A DNA stretch of 64,000 nucleotides, from positions 186,001-250,000 of the forward strand of contig JAHDVK010000004.1 in assembly GCA_023384675.1 (NCBI GenBank), in the 5' to 3' direction. The position numbers were made by a program, and so were the translations under genes. Positions 52,883-62,093 of this stretch are shown in pieces. Position 1 is the stretch's first letter, and each line of letters opens with the position of its first letter. The notes under the pieces are model-generated. The model was not told the origin of the DNA, ran no database searches, and was given only the letters and a program-made list of their open reading frames with translations. The stretch comes from Bryobacteraceae bacterium. GTDB lineage: Bacteria > Acidobacteriota > Terriglobia > Bryobacterales > Bryobacteraceae.

Positions 52883-55873
52883 ATGAACATGCGAACTCTC
52901 GCAACCGCGCTGGCCATCGTCTGCGCCGCGCTGGCGCTTCACGGAACCGCCAGCGCGCAGGTCATTACGTCCACCATCTACGGCAGTGTGGCCGATCCCA
53001 GCGGCGCAGGTATCCCCGGCGCGAGGGTGACGGTCAGCAGTGATCGCACCGGCACCAGCGCCACCGCCACCACCGAACCCTCCGGCGAGTTCACCCTCTC
53101 GTCCCTTCAGGCTGGCATATACTCAGTTCAAATCGAAGCTAATGGCTTCAAATCCGTCCGCCGGACCGGAGTCGCACTCGCCTCCGGCGCCCGCACCCGT
53201 CTCACCTTTGAGCTCGAACTCGGCACCGTCGCCACTGCTATCGAAGTCTCCGGCGCCGCCCCGCTGATCAACTCCATTAACGCCGAGCAGCGGACGAACC
53301 TCGACACTTCTCAGGTTCGCGAGTTGCCCACCCAGCGCCGGAGCTGGCTCGGCCTGCTCAACCTCGATACCGGGGTCACCACCACCGGCGGCCGCGTCGC
53401 CATGAACGGGCTCCCCCCGTCTTCGTTCCGGATCACTGTCGATGGCACCGACGCTTCCTCGGACAGTGAGCAGCCTTCAGTCACCATGTCCGGCAACTTC
53501 AACTTTATCCAGGGAGTCAGCCTGGAAGCGGTCGATGAGGTGAACGTCGCCAAGGGCATCGCCTCGGCCGAGATCGCCAATACCATGTCCGGCAACGTCA
53601 ACGTCAACACCAAGCGCGGCACCAACGAAGTCCACGGCAGCTTATTTCACGTCAACGACGTCGAGAACACCAACGCCCGGAACCAGTTCCTCGCCGCGCG
53701 GCCGCCAGTTGTCTACAACCAATTCGGCGGCTCCCTTGGCGGGCCCCTCATACGCAATAAGCTCTTCATGTTCGGCGTCTATGAAGGCTACCAGCTCCGC
53801 GGCTTCCAGCAGTTGAACGGCAACGTGCCCACCCGCGAGTTCCGCGAACAGGCTACTGCCGCCGTCCCGGCCTACGGCGCCCTGTTCGACCTCTTCCCGC
53901 TGCCCACCAACCCCTATGCTGCCGGCGCCGTCACCGGCTTCTTCCAGGGGGCCGGCTCCGAAGTCGCCCGCGACAACCACGCCGTCCTCCGCGGCGACTA
54001 CCACCTCGGCAGCAACACCATCCTCAGCGCTCGCTACACCCGCGGCCGGCCCTTCCGCCAGATCCCACGCGTCGCCTTCGCCAACTTCCGCGACTGGGAC
54101 GGCAAAACCGAGGTCGGCAGCTTCAACGTCACCCACTCCCGCGCCACTTGGGTTTCGGAGACCCGATTCGGCTTCAATTACAACTTCAGCCGCCGCATCG
54201 ATAACATCTACACTCTGGGTGTAGCCGGCGTTGGCGGCGCCATCGGCTTCAGTACCAGCGGCGAGGACATCCTCCGTGACGGCAGCAACTGGTCCCTCGA
54301 ACAGGTCTTCGGCAAAACCATCGGCCGCCACTCCCTCCGCTTCGGCGGCATCTATGGCCGGCTCCGCGTCACCCGGGAGAACATCGAAATGCCTGAGGTC
54401 CGCTACGCCAACATCAACGATTTTCTGGCGAACCAGCCCAACTTCGTCCAGGTCACCTTCGGCGTCGATGATTTCGCCATACTCGCCGCCAACTACGGGT
54501 TCTTCATCCAGGACGACTTCCGTCTCAGCCGCCGCCTCATGCTGAACCTCGGTGTCCGCTACGACTACTACACCGTGCCCCGCGAACGCGACGGCCGGTT
54601 CTTCAATCGCGACGCCCCCTTCGGCGCCGGACCCTTCCGCGACCCCGAGAGCATTTACGAAGCCGACCGCAACAACTTCTCACCCCGCATCGGCTTCGCC
54701 TACACCGCCGACTCCGACGGCAAGACCGTCATCCGCGGCGGCTTCGGTATGTTCCATAGCCCCCTGCCGATCTTCGGCTCATCCATCGACAACGTGCAAA
54801 ACGCGGCCGATGAGCCCTTCCGCAGCCAGTTCTCTGCCGCCGATGTAGCCCGCTTCGGAGACGTCCTCCGCTACCCGGTGGTCAACAGCCAGGTGCTCCC
54901 GCTCGTCAAGGGCCAGCCCGGTCTCGGCGGCGGCACTGTCGTGGATCCCGGCCTCCGCAACCCCTTCAGCTACCAGTGGACCCTCGGCGTCCAGCGCCAA
55001 CTCGCCAACAACCTCGTGCTGGAGACCGCCTATGTCGGCAACCGCGGCGTCAACGGCATGATGGTCCGCGAGTGGAACCGGCCTGACCGCGTCACCGGCG
55101 TCCGCCCCAACCCCAGCTTGACCACCTTTCGCTACCGCGATTCCGCCGAGTCCAGCAACTACAACTCCTGGCAAACCTCGCTCCGCAAGCGTTTCTCCCA
55201 CGGCTTCAGCGCCAACCTGAACTACACCTGGGCGCGCCTGATGTCCTATACCGGTGATGCCGACCTGCTGCTGCCTGCCACCGTCCAGGATGTTGACAAC
55301 ATCAATGCCGACTACGGTCCCGCCAACCTCGATGTTCGGCACCGCTTGGTAGTTGACTTCCTCTATGAACTGCCCTTCGCCCGCCTCTCCGCCGCCAGCA
55401 ACAGCCGGGCCGGCAGGCTGCTGCTCCGCGGCTGGCAGATCAACGGCATCATGACCGCCCAGTCCGGCAGCCCGCTCAACCTCTCTGATCCCACCGGCCT
55501 CGGAAGCAGCCGCCCCGACTACGTCGGAGGCCAGGTCTACACTGGTACCGGCCGCGAAAACCTCCAGTACATGAACCGCGCCGCATTCGCCAATGTACCC
55601 CTGAATTCCGTGAGCAGACTCCCCGTCCGTCCAGGCAATGTCGGACGGAACGCCGTTTATGGCCCTGGCTGGTTCGACCTCGGCGCCAACCTCGCCAAAT
55701 CCCTCGAACTGACGGAGTCCATGCGCCTCCAGGTCCGCGTCGAAATGTTCAACGCCCTCAACCAGACGTACTTCTCCGGCATCCAGGGCAATATCAACCA
55801 GGCCAACTTCGGCCGCTTCACCAGCACCCGCGGTGCCCGAGTCATCCAGCTCGGCGCCCGCTTGTCCTTCTGA
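52883..55873 (+). CDS. TonB-dependent receptor, Oar-like
   Basis: Receptor of 996 aa. The start is the ATG behind AAGGAG; signal peptide MNMRTLATALAIVCAALALH ending near ASAQ. A carboxypeptidase-regulatory domain (ITSTIYGSVADPSGAGIPGA, TVSSDRTGTSATATTEPSGE), a plug (LDTSQVRELPTQRRSWLGLL) and a barrel with terminal VIQLGARLSF follow. It is not a close copy of the other receptors here. Divergent from the transmembrane regulator and followed by a hairpin and the sialidase-like gene, it probably handles the glycan or glycoside of that locus. Confidence 0.93.
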   Translation: MNMRTLATALAIVCAALALHGTASAQVITSTIYGSVADPSGAGIPGARVTVSSDRTGTSATATTEPSGEFTLSSLQAGIYSVQIEANGFKSVRRTGVALASGARTRLTFELELGTVATAIEVSGAAPLINSINAEQRTNLDTSQVRELPTQRRSWLGLLNLDTGVTTTGGRVAMNGLPPSSFRITVDGTDASSDSEQPSVTMSGNFNFIQGVSLEAVDEVNVAKGIASAEIANTMSGNVNVNTKRGTNEVHGSLFHVNDVENTNARNQFLAARPPVVYNQFGGSLGGPLIRNKLFMFGVYEGYQLRGFQQLNGNVPTREFREQATAAVPAYGALFDLFPLPTNPYAAGAVTGFFQGAGSEVARDNHAVLRGDYHLGSNTILSARYTRGRPFRQIPRVAFANFRDWDGKTEVGSFNVTHSRATWVSETRFGFNYNFSRRIDNIYTLGVAGVGGAIGFSTSGEDILRDGSNWSLEQVFGKTIGRHSLRFGGIYGRLRVTRENIEMPEVRYANINDFLANQPNFVQVTFGVDDFAILAANYGFFIQDDFRLSRRLMLNLGVRYDYYTVPRERDGRFFNRDAPFGAGPFRDPESIYEADRNNFSPRIGFAYTADSDGKTVIRGGFGMFHSPLPIFGSSIDNVQNAADEPFRSQFSAADVARFGDVLRYPVVNSQVLPLVKGQPGLGGGTVVDPGLRNPFSYQWTLGVQRQLANNLVLETAYVGNRGVNGMMVREWNRPDRVTGVRPNPSLTTFRYRDSAESSNYNSWQTSLRKRFSHGFSANLNYTWARLMSYTGDADLLLPATVQDVDNINADYGPANLDVRHRLVVDFLYELPFARLSAASNSRAGRLLLRGWQINGIMTAQSGSPLNLSDPTGLGSSRPDYVGGQVYTGTGRENLQYMNRAAFANVPLNSVSRLPVRPGNVGRNAVYGPGWFDLGANLAKSLELTESMRLQVRVEMFNALNQTYFSGIQGNINQANFGRFTSTRGARVIQLGARLSF

Positions 55874-55885
55874 CCCATCGCCCCG

Positions 55886-55909
55886 GGCGGACCCCAAATG
55901 GGGTCCGCC
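55886..55909 (+). terminator. Hairpin after receptor gene
   Basis: GGCGGACCCC (55886-55895) pairs perfectly with GGGGTCCGCC (55900-55909) around AAAT. Only a short, weak T-rich stretch follows, so termination may be partial, allowing reading into the sialidase-like gene 14 bases downstream. Confidence 0.6.
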
Positions 55910-55923
55910 TTGCCTTCTCCGCC

Positions 55924-57057
55924 ATGCCCGACCGAGCCATCGCACCTACCCGCCGCCTTCTGATTGCGCTCGGCCTTACCTCATTCCCGTCCCGGCTGGC
56001 TTCCAGCACCACTGCCAGAAACGTCGTCGTCCACCACCAGCCCGGCCGCTTCTGCGGATGGCCCGCAAACAACGGCGTGTGGATCTGGGGCGACGAGATT
56101 CTCGTTGGATTCGTGTACGGCCACTTCAAAGCCGATGAGAAATCGCACTCGATCGACCGTGACAAGCCACAGGCAAGTGTGCTCGCAAGAAGTTTGGATG
56201 GCGGCGAAACATGGGCCCTCGAAGACCCCGGTCACTTTGTGCTCGACGGCGGAAAGCCCGCCCCCAGCCCCGGCAACATTCAATACGGCCACCCCGATTT
56301 CGCCATGCGCGTCGGCAATCACACGCTGATTGGCAACAAGGACGAGGAAGGGCTTTTCTTCATCTCCTATGACCGCGGCAAGCGCTGGCAGGGGCCCTTT
56401 CGATTTCCCTCCTTCGACCTGCCCATGACCTCGCGGACCGACTACCTTGTCGAAGGCTCCGAGTCTTGCTTGATCATGTTGTCCGCGAATTACCCCGGTG
56501 TGAAGGGCGGCAATTACCAGGACCGCGCCTTCGCTGTGCGCACCACCGACGGCGGTAAATCCTACCAGAAGCTGGGTTGGCTCGCCGGCCCCTCCATCGA
56601 CGCGAGGAGCGTGATGCCGTCCACGGTCCGACTTGGCGATGGCCGCTATCTGACTGCATTGCGCAGGAAGACCAGCACGCCCAATGGTCAACGCAACTGG
56701 ATCGATGTGTTTGGCACCGATGACGGCGGTGCAACCTGGCGGTTTCGAAGCACTGCCGTCGATGGCCTGGAGCACAACGGTAATCCCCCGAGCTTGTGCC
56801 GCTTACTGGATGGCCGCCTCGTGCTCGCCTATGGCGACCGGACGCCGCCCTACAGCATCAAGGCCAGGATCAGTGCCGACCAGGGTTTGAGCTGGGGGCC
56901 TGCCATCATTCTCCGGGAGGATGGCCGCAACTGGGACATCGGATACACTCGGACCGTCCAGCGCCGTGACGGCAAGCTCGTCACCATCTACTATTTCACG
57001 ACCACCCAACTCCCCGAAATGCACATCGCCGCCACCATCTGGGAAGCCCGCAAATAA
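55924..57057 (+). CDS. Sialidase/BNR-repeat family exo-glycosidase-like protein
   Basis: Six-bladed beta-propeller protein of 377 aa. Several Asp-box motifs are visible: SLDGGETWAL, SYDRGKRWQGP, TTDGGKSYQKL, TDDGGATWRFR and SADQGLSWGPA. The leader (APTRRLLIALGLTSFPSRLA) has twin arginines and predicts export. The layout fits exo-alpha-sialidase-like glycosidases, although a sialidase arginine triad cannot be confirmed by eye and the actual sugar is uncertain. It follows the receptor by about 50 bases. Confidence 0.85.
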   Translation: MPDRAIAPTRRLLIALGLTSFPSRLASSTTARNVVVHHQPGRFCGWPANNGVWIWGDEILVGFVYGHFKADEKSHSIDRDKPQASVLARSLDGGETWALEDPGHFVLDGGKPAPSPGNIQYGHPDFAMRVGNHTLIGNKDEEGLFFISYDRGKRWQGPFRFPSFDLPMTSRTDYLVEGSESCLIMLSANYPGVKGGNYQDRAFAVRTTDGGKSYQKLGWLAGPSIDARSVMPSTVRLGDGRYLTALRRKTSTPNGQRNWIDVFGTDDGGATWRFRSTAVDGLEHNGNPPSLCRLLDGRLVLAYGDRTPPYSIKARISADQGLSWGPAIILREDGRNWDIGYTRTVQRRDGKLVTIYYFTTTQLPEMHIAATIWEARK

Positions 57058-57462
57058 GGTACCGGTTGCCGATACCGCTTAGCTTCCAATCTTTTCCGGA
57101 CTGCTCTTGCCGTTGACGAGGTTGTTGTCGTTAACCTGACTTTCGCAGTTCGCGCCCATTAGGACCGGGGCCAGAAATACCCATTGGGGAAATCGGCCCC
57201 CCTTGTTTCGCGATTCGATCCGCCAAGTGTACTCGGAGGGCCGTCCGAATCAAGGTGAAATGGCGGCAGGCTCCTGCCTCTTCGTAGATGAGTGTCCATG
57301 CCTGCCAGTGTGAAGGTCAAGATCAGAATGCGGCGCGAGGTTTTCCTAAGCCATGCCGCCGCGCAGCGAATTGCAGGAAGTAGCGGGCATGGTAGCGCTG
57401 GGACCCCGGAAATGAGGGTGAATCAGGGGAAATGAGGGGAAGTCAGGGGAACGCGTGGTTAA
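57058..57462. other. Intergenic region before tRNA relics
   Basis: No gene recognised. A purine-rich stretch at about 57407-57452 repeats GGGGAA-type units, and GGCATGGTAGCGCTG near 57389 also appears in both tRNA-Leu flanks. Confidence 0.4.
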
Positions 57463-57728
57463 CTTCAGGTTCTGGTGGGAGCAATCCCGTGGAGGTTCAA
57501 GTCCTCTCATCCGCACCAATAAAATCAACAAGTTACAAAAAAAATGCCGTCAGAGATGGCGGCTATCTTTTTGGCATGGTAGCGCTGTTGGTCAGTCTGG
57601 CGAGTTGACGAGCACCGAAGAGACCCGCCGTGGCGCCTGCAAGTGATTGATCGCACGTGAGACCGAAGTGGGGTACCGACGAAAATCACTACGGGGACTA
57701 CTACTCCTTTCTAGTTCGCCTGATGGAC
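57463..57728 (+). repeat. tRNA-Leu 3'-half relic with terminator and flank
   Basis: From the anticodon loop (TTCAGGT-like) to the CCA end at 57518 this matches tRNA-Leu(CAG). A stretch of 32 bases (57489-57520) is identical to 19145-19176. The tRNA terminator (about 57546-57570) and a further 150 bases of flank are also copied with some divergence. There is no 5' half, so this is not a functional tRNA; it looks like an attachment-site remnant. Confidence 0.85.
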
Positions 57729-57799
57729 ATTCAGGCAGAATCGGGATGAGTTAAGTCCTTGAAGAACAGAAAAGCTCGTTAACCAGGCGAAACGTGCCG

Positions 57800-57849
57800 C
57801 CGGGCCCATAACCCAAAGGTCGAAGGTTCAAATCCTTCTCCCGCAACCA
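57800..57849 (+). other. Initiator tRNA (fMet) 3'-half relic
   Basis: Anticodon loop CCCATAA carries CAT at 57807-57809. The T-arm and acceptor 3' strand end in CCGCA-ACCA, where A72 is the initiator-tRNA hallmark (compare E. coli CCCCGCAACCA). The lower anticodon stem is mispaired and no D-arm or 5' acceptor strand precedes it, so it is a relic. Confidence 0.7.
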
Positions 57850-58157
57850 CCCCCTCCCGCAAGTCTCACCTGATCAACAACTTCCAGAGACAGCAAATAA
57901 GGAGCAGCGAGCGAAGGGCGAGCCTTCTACCAAGGCTTCTACCAAACGGTTTCGGATTCCCTCCAGTCGAGGCTGGCGATGCGCCCGGTGGCGATATCAC
58001 CGAGCCCAATGTTTATGCGGGTTTCGTGAATTGGCGGGCTCGGCGTGACGTCTTGTAGAGGGTGGACGTTTGGGCCGCAACACCAACGAGCAGAAGGCAA
58101 CTCAGATTGCGAGTGGAGATAGCGAGATGGCGATCTCTCCATGACTTCGATTGCAGG
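57850..58157. other. Region after tRNA relics, possible decayed gene
   Basis: On the minus strand fragments in different frames look protein-like (CLLLVGVAAQTSTLYKT; INIGLGDIATGRIASLDWRE) and might be pieces of a frameshifted exported protein. No family is recognised. Confidence 0.25.
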
Positions 58158-60695
58158 TCAGAATTGAAACCGGACGCCGAGTTGCAGCCTGCGTGAAGGC
58201 TGGGTGGCGACTGCTTGGCCAAAGAACGGCGAGGTCAGCGATCCGGCGAAGTTTTGGTAGTTGACCCGGTTGAGGATGTTGAAGGTATCCATCGCGAGAG
58301 TAACGCTGGGGCTCTTATCCTTTCGGGCCGGCAGCAGGCGAATGTCGCGATACCAGCGCAGATCGACAATGGCCGCTCCGGGCCCGTTTCCCGTGTTCCG
58401 GGCGATCCCGATTGGCCGGTCGAGTGCCATGCCGTCGCCATTTTCGTCGCGTCCGGTCGTGATGTTGAACGGGATGCCGGACAGCAGGGAAACCGAGAGC
58501 CCAAAATTCGCCCATCGGTGGAGTGTGGCCGTGCCGAGGAAGTTGAATTGCTGGCGCCGGTCGGTGTCGGCGCGGCCCCACTCGCCGGCGGGCGCGAAGC
58601 TGTTGGCGGGGAACCAGTTCACTCCACCGGTGTCGGACATCGTCTTGCCAAACACATACTGAACCATCCCGTTGACCCGCGGACCCAGGCCGCCGCGCAG
58701 GTTCACTTCGAGCGCGTTCGCTTCGAGGCGACCGGCGGACTCGATGTCGCGCAAGACGTTGACGCGGCCGTCAGGCCGAATGGCGAACCCCGGCGGCAGT
58801 GGTGCGTTCGCGTCTCGCGAACGGAGCAATTGCACACCGCGCGTGCCCACATAGTTCACACTCAGCGTCGTCCTCTTGGCCAATTGATGTTCGACCCCGA
58901 GATTGAACTGCATCATATTCGGGAGTCCGGCGCCAGCTTGAAGCCGGTGAATGCTGGTGGGCAAGGCGCCCAGCTCGGGCGGGATGGCGCCGTTGATGAC
59001 GTAGCGCCGCAGTTGGCTGCCATTGAATCGGAGGATGTCCCAAATCGGCCCGGGGCCGGAACGGTCAAAGAAGTATCCGGCGCCGGTACGGATCACGGTC
59101 TTTCGCGACTTGGCCGGCGCCCAGGCGATGGAGAGGCGAGGAGCGAAATTGTTGGTGTCGCCGAAGTAGTTCTGCCAGTCATAGCGCAAGCCCGCGGCAA
59201 TCGACAGCCCAGGACGAACTTGCCACTCATCCTGGAAGAAGCCGCCGACGTTCTTTTCGATGAAGATGGTCCGCGGGTCACCGTGCTGGAGCACAGCGGC
59301 GAAGGGGCGGTTTGCGGCAAAGGCGTCGAGGGAGGCGAAGGATAGCGTCCCGATCTGGTTCGCCCGGTCAGAGAGGCCGCGACGGCTCCAGTCCGGAATG
59401 TTGAAGCCGTACTTGAGCGTGTGTTTGCCCAAGGTCTGCGTCAGCAGCCAAGTGATGGAGGTGTGAAATTCGGTGGACAGGCGATCTGCCTGCGCACCCC
59501 CGCCGGTGAAGGCGTCGATGACGGACACGCGGGCAGCGTCGAGATTACTCTTGGTGGGCGCCCAATAGCGCCCCACCAGGATGCGGAACTGCGACAGCAG
59601 ATTCTTGTTGACAATCGCGCGGTGGTTGAAGACGAACTCGTCTTCCCGCATCCGGCTTTGCGTGCCCGCCTCGCCGAGCGTAATACCACCAACCCCCAGA
59701 TTGTTCTGCCATCGATCCTGGAAGTTGTACTGCCAGAAGATGGCCTGCTGGTCGTTGAACTGGTGGCTGATACGCAGCGAGGCGACAGTGTTCATTTGCG
59801 GCGTGGGCACGTTCTCGTTGACCGGCCCGCCGGGTCCCCTGGCGAAGACCACGGCGAACAGGTCCTCTTCCTCGCGCGCGGCGGAGAGAAGAAACGAGGT
59901 CTTCTTGCTTCTGGCCACCGGCCCGAACAGGCTGCCTTCCCAGATGCGCCGCTGCTCCTGAGGCCTCGTGGCGGCAAGGGCGTCCCGCGCGTTCAGCCGG
60001 TAATCGCGGAACAGGAAGTTGAGTGTCCCGTGATAGGCATCCGCCGAGGACTTCGTGATCACTTCGATGCGCCGCCGACTCCAGCGCGGGTATTCCACCG
60101 TGTAAGGGTTGTTGTTGATGCGGATCTCCTGGATGGCCGAAGCGGTGACGCCTGCATTCCGCATCTCCATTCCATCCACCACGATGGTGGTTCCGGAACC
60201 CCCAGGCGTGCCGGGATCAAGGAACCGTCCCAGCGCTGACAAGTAGTTGTTGTCGAGAAACGGAAGGTTGTCCAGCATGGTTCGCTCGACCGAGATCGCG
60301 TCGGCATTGCGGTCGACCTGTGGCTTAACCGTTCGATCGCCCTCTGAGACGTTCAGTTCCTCCCTGATCGCGGCAATCGTGAGCCGCAGCCGCAGCGGGC
60401 GGTTCGAGCGTGGTCCCGTGCGCACGCGCTGCGCAATCCGGTCAAATCCGGGCACGTCGCACCGTAATTCGTAGCTGCCCGGCGGAACGTTGTCGAAACG
60501 GAACTGCCCCGTTGGACTGGTCGATGCTTCCCAGGCCTGGCCGCCGCCGGCCAGCACGATCCTGACCGCCGGCACGGGAGTATCGGATGGGTCCACGAGC
60601 GTGCCCGTCAGCGGAGCTAACGCAATCGCACGCTGGGGCGGCTGGGCGAGGCCGCTGACGGTAGTCACGAGCAGAAGGCAAAGCAGTTCGAGCAT
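58158..60695 (-). CDS. TonB-dependent receptor linked to OmpR-type two-component system
   Basis: Oar-like receptor of 845 aa; signal peptide MLELLCLLLVTTVSGLAQ, a carboxypeptidase-regulatory domain (LTGTLVDPSDTPVPAVRIVL), a plug with FLDPGTPGGSGTTIVVDGME, and barrel ending LQLGVRFQF. It is paralogous to 31250-33802: the FLDPG...DG(L/M)E, LLRSRDANAP and FNILNRVNY segments align. Its ATG directly abuts the histidine kinase stop, so kinase, regulator and receptor are one transcriptional unit in the order regulator-kinase-receptor. Confidence 0.93.
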   Translation of the reverse strand: MLELLCLLLVTTVSGLAQPPQRAIALAPLTGTLVDPSDTPVPAVRIVLAGGGQAWEASTSPTGQFRFDNVPPGSYELRCDVPGFDRIAQRVRTGPRSNRPLRLRLTIAAIREELNVSEGDRTVKPQVDRNADAISVERTMLDNLPFLDNNYLSALGRFLDPGTPGGSGTTIVVDGMEMRNAGVTASAIQEIRINNNPYTVEYPRWSRRRIEVITKSSADAYHGTLNFLFRDYRLNARDALAATRPQEQRRIWEGSLFGPVARSKKTSFLLSAAREEEDLFAVVFARGPGGPVNENVPTPQMNTVASLRISHQFNDQQAIFWQYNFQDRWQNNLGVGGITLGEAGTQSRMREDEFVFNHRAIVNKNLLSQFRILVGRYWAPTKSNLDAARVSVIDAFTGGGAQADRLSTEFHTSITWLLTQTLGKHTLKYGFNIPDWSRRGLSDRANQIGTLSFASLDAFAANRPFAAVLQHGDPRTIFIEKNVGGFFQDEWQVRPGLSIAAGLRYDWQNYFGDTNNFAPRLSIAWAPAKSRKTVIRTGAGYFFDRSGPGPIWDILRFNGSQLRRYVINGAIPPELGALPTSIHRLQAGAGLPNMMQFNLGVEHQLAKRTTLSVNYVGTRGVQLLRSRDANAPLPPGFAIRPDGRVNVLRDIESAGRLEANALEVNLRGGLGPRVNGMVQYVFGKTMSDTGGVNWFPANSFAPAGEWGRADTDRRQQFNFLGTATLHRWANFGLSVSLLSGIPFNITTGRDENGDGMALDRPIGIARNTGNGPGAAIVDLRWYRDIRLLPARKDKSPSVTLAMDTFNILNRVNYQNFAGSLTSPFFGQAVATQPSRRLQLGVRFQF

Positions 60696-62093
60696 TCAGT
60701 GGTTCTCCAGAGGCATATCGACGCGAAACGTGCTGCCTTGATTGACGGTGCTTTCGACCAAGATGGCGGCTTGGTGCGCATCGGCGATCCACTTGGCCAA
60801 AGCGAGACCCAGGCCAGAGCCGCCCAAGTCGCGGCTTCGGGACTTGTCCGCGCGGTAGAAGCGCTCGAAGATATGCGGCAAATCCACGCTGTCGATGCCC
60901 GCGCCGGTGTCTCTCACTTCGAGGTGAAGCCGGGAGCCAGCCACGCTCGCACGCAGGGAGACTGAGCCTCCGGCGGGCGTGTACTTCACCGCGTTGTCCA
61001 GCAGGATCAGCAACAGGCGCCGCAGCGCCGCCGCGTCGGCCAGCACGCGTGGCGCGGATTCAAACGCGTCGAGACGAAAAATGAGATTCTTCCGGGCGGC
61101 GAGTTTGCGCGCCTGTTCGCCAACATCGAGCAACAATGCCGGGATGTCGACGAGAGTGCGTTCGAGTTGCGCCTTGCCGGCATCGGCTCGCGCCAGGATC
61201 AGCAGGTTCTCGATGAGTTCGGTGGTCCGCTCGGATTCGGCCAGGACCTCCGAAAGCGCCTGCCGGTATTCCTGCTCGCCGCGTTGCTTTCTCAGGGCGA
61301 GTTCCGCGGTCGTCCGCATCAGGGCAACGGGAGTCCGCAGTTCGTGGGAAGCGTCGGCGGTGAACTGTGTCACGCGCTGGAAAGCTTGCTCGATCCGTTC
61401 GAGCATCTGATTCAGCGTCCGGGAGAGACGTTCCAATTCGTCGTTGGATGGGGGAACCGGCAGACGCTGGTTCAAACTGCGCTCGCCGATCGAGCGCGCC
61501 GTTGCCGTGATCTCATCCACCGGAGCAAGCGCCCGGCGGCTCATCCACCAACCGCCCGCGGAGGCTGCTGCCAATACAAGCGGGATCAGCAGGAGGAGGG
61601 TCGCGCGAAAGCGATTCAGTCCCTCCTCGATCTCGCCCGTGAGAGCGGCCACCTGCACGGTATAGGGCTTGCCGAGGACCGTCACCGGACGGCTGAGGAA
61701 GCGGACGCTGACCTCCTTCACCATGCGGTTCTCCCGGCTTCCCTTTTTCGTCAGCACGGAGGGAAGCTCGATCGGTACGCCGGCATCTTCGAGGGATGCG
61801 GAACGGTAGAGCCAGATTCCGTGCTCATCGCATACCTGGAAAAGATCGCCGCCCGGCCCAAGCACCGAGTGTTCCTTGAACTCATCGCGGATCTCCTCGA
61901 CCGAAAGCGCGCCAATCTGGTTGTCCATGAACTTTCGCACGCCCTCTACACGGTCTTCGAGCTCTTCGTCGACGGCGTGAAACAACACCTGCTTTACCAC
62001 CAGCCAACTCGTCAGTCCGAACAGGCCGAGCGACAAGGCGAGGACGGCGGTGTACCAGGCGGTGAGCCGGAAGCGGATCGATCCTGGGTTCAT
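60696..62093 (-). CDS. Sensor histidine kinase (CusS/QseC-like)
   Basis: Two-component kinase of 465 aa: membrane helix at about 10-32, periplasmic sensor region, second helix at about 165-185, HAMP domain (ALAPVDEITATARSIGERSL), H-box TADASHELRTPVALMRTT, then N box LLLILLDNAVKYTP, VRDTGAGID and GGSGLGLALAKWI. Overlaps the regulator by four bases (ATGA) and abuts the receptor, so the receptor or its ligand may be part of the signal path. Confidence 0.95.
   Translation of the reverse strand: MNPGSIRFRLTAWYTAVLALSLGLFGLTSWLVVKQVLFHAVDEELEDRVEGVRKFMDNQIGALSVEEIRDEFKEHSVLGPGGDLFQVCDEHGIWLYRSASLEDAGVPIELPSVLTKKGSRENRMVKEVSVRFLSRPVTVLGKPYTVQVAALTGEIEEGLNRFRATLLLLIPLVLAAASAGGWWMSRRALAPVDEITATARSIGERSLNQRLPVPPSNDELERLSRTLNQMLERIEQAFQRVTQFTADASHELRTPVALMRTTAELALRKQRGEQEYRQALSEVLAESERTTELIENLLILARADAGKAQLERTLVDIPALLLDVGEQARKLAARKNLIFRLDAFESAPRVLADAAALRRLLLILLDNAVKYTPAGGSVSLRASVAGSRLHLEVRDTGAGIDSVDLPHIFERFYRADKSRSRDLGGSGLGLALAKWIADAHQAAILVESTVNQGSTFRVDMPLENH

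Noticed and set aside
57346-57531. Small minus-strand ORF with the start MRGLEPPRD
   Set aside because: It is the antisense of the tRNA-Leu relic, a well-known kind of spurious gene call beside tRNA 3' ends.
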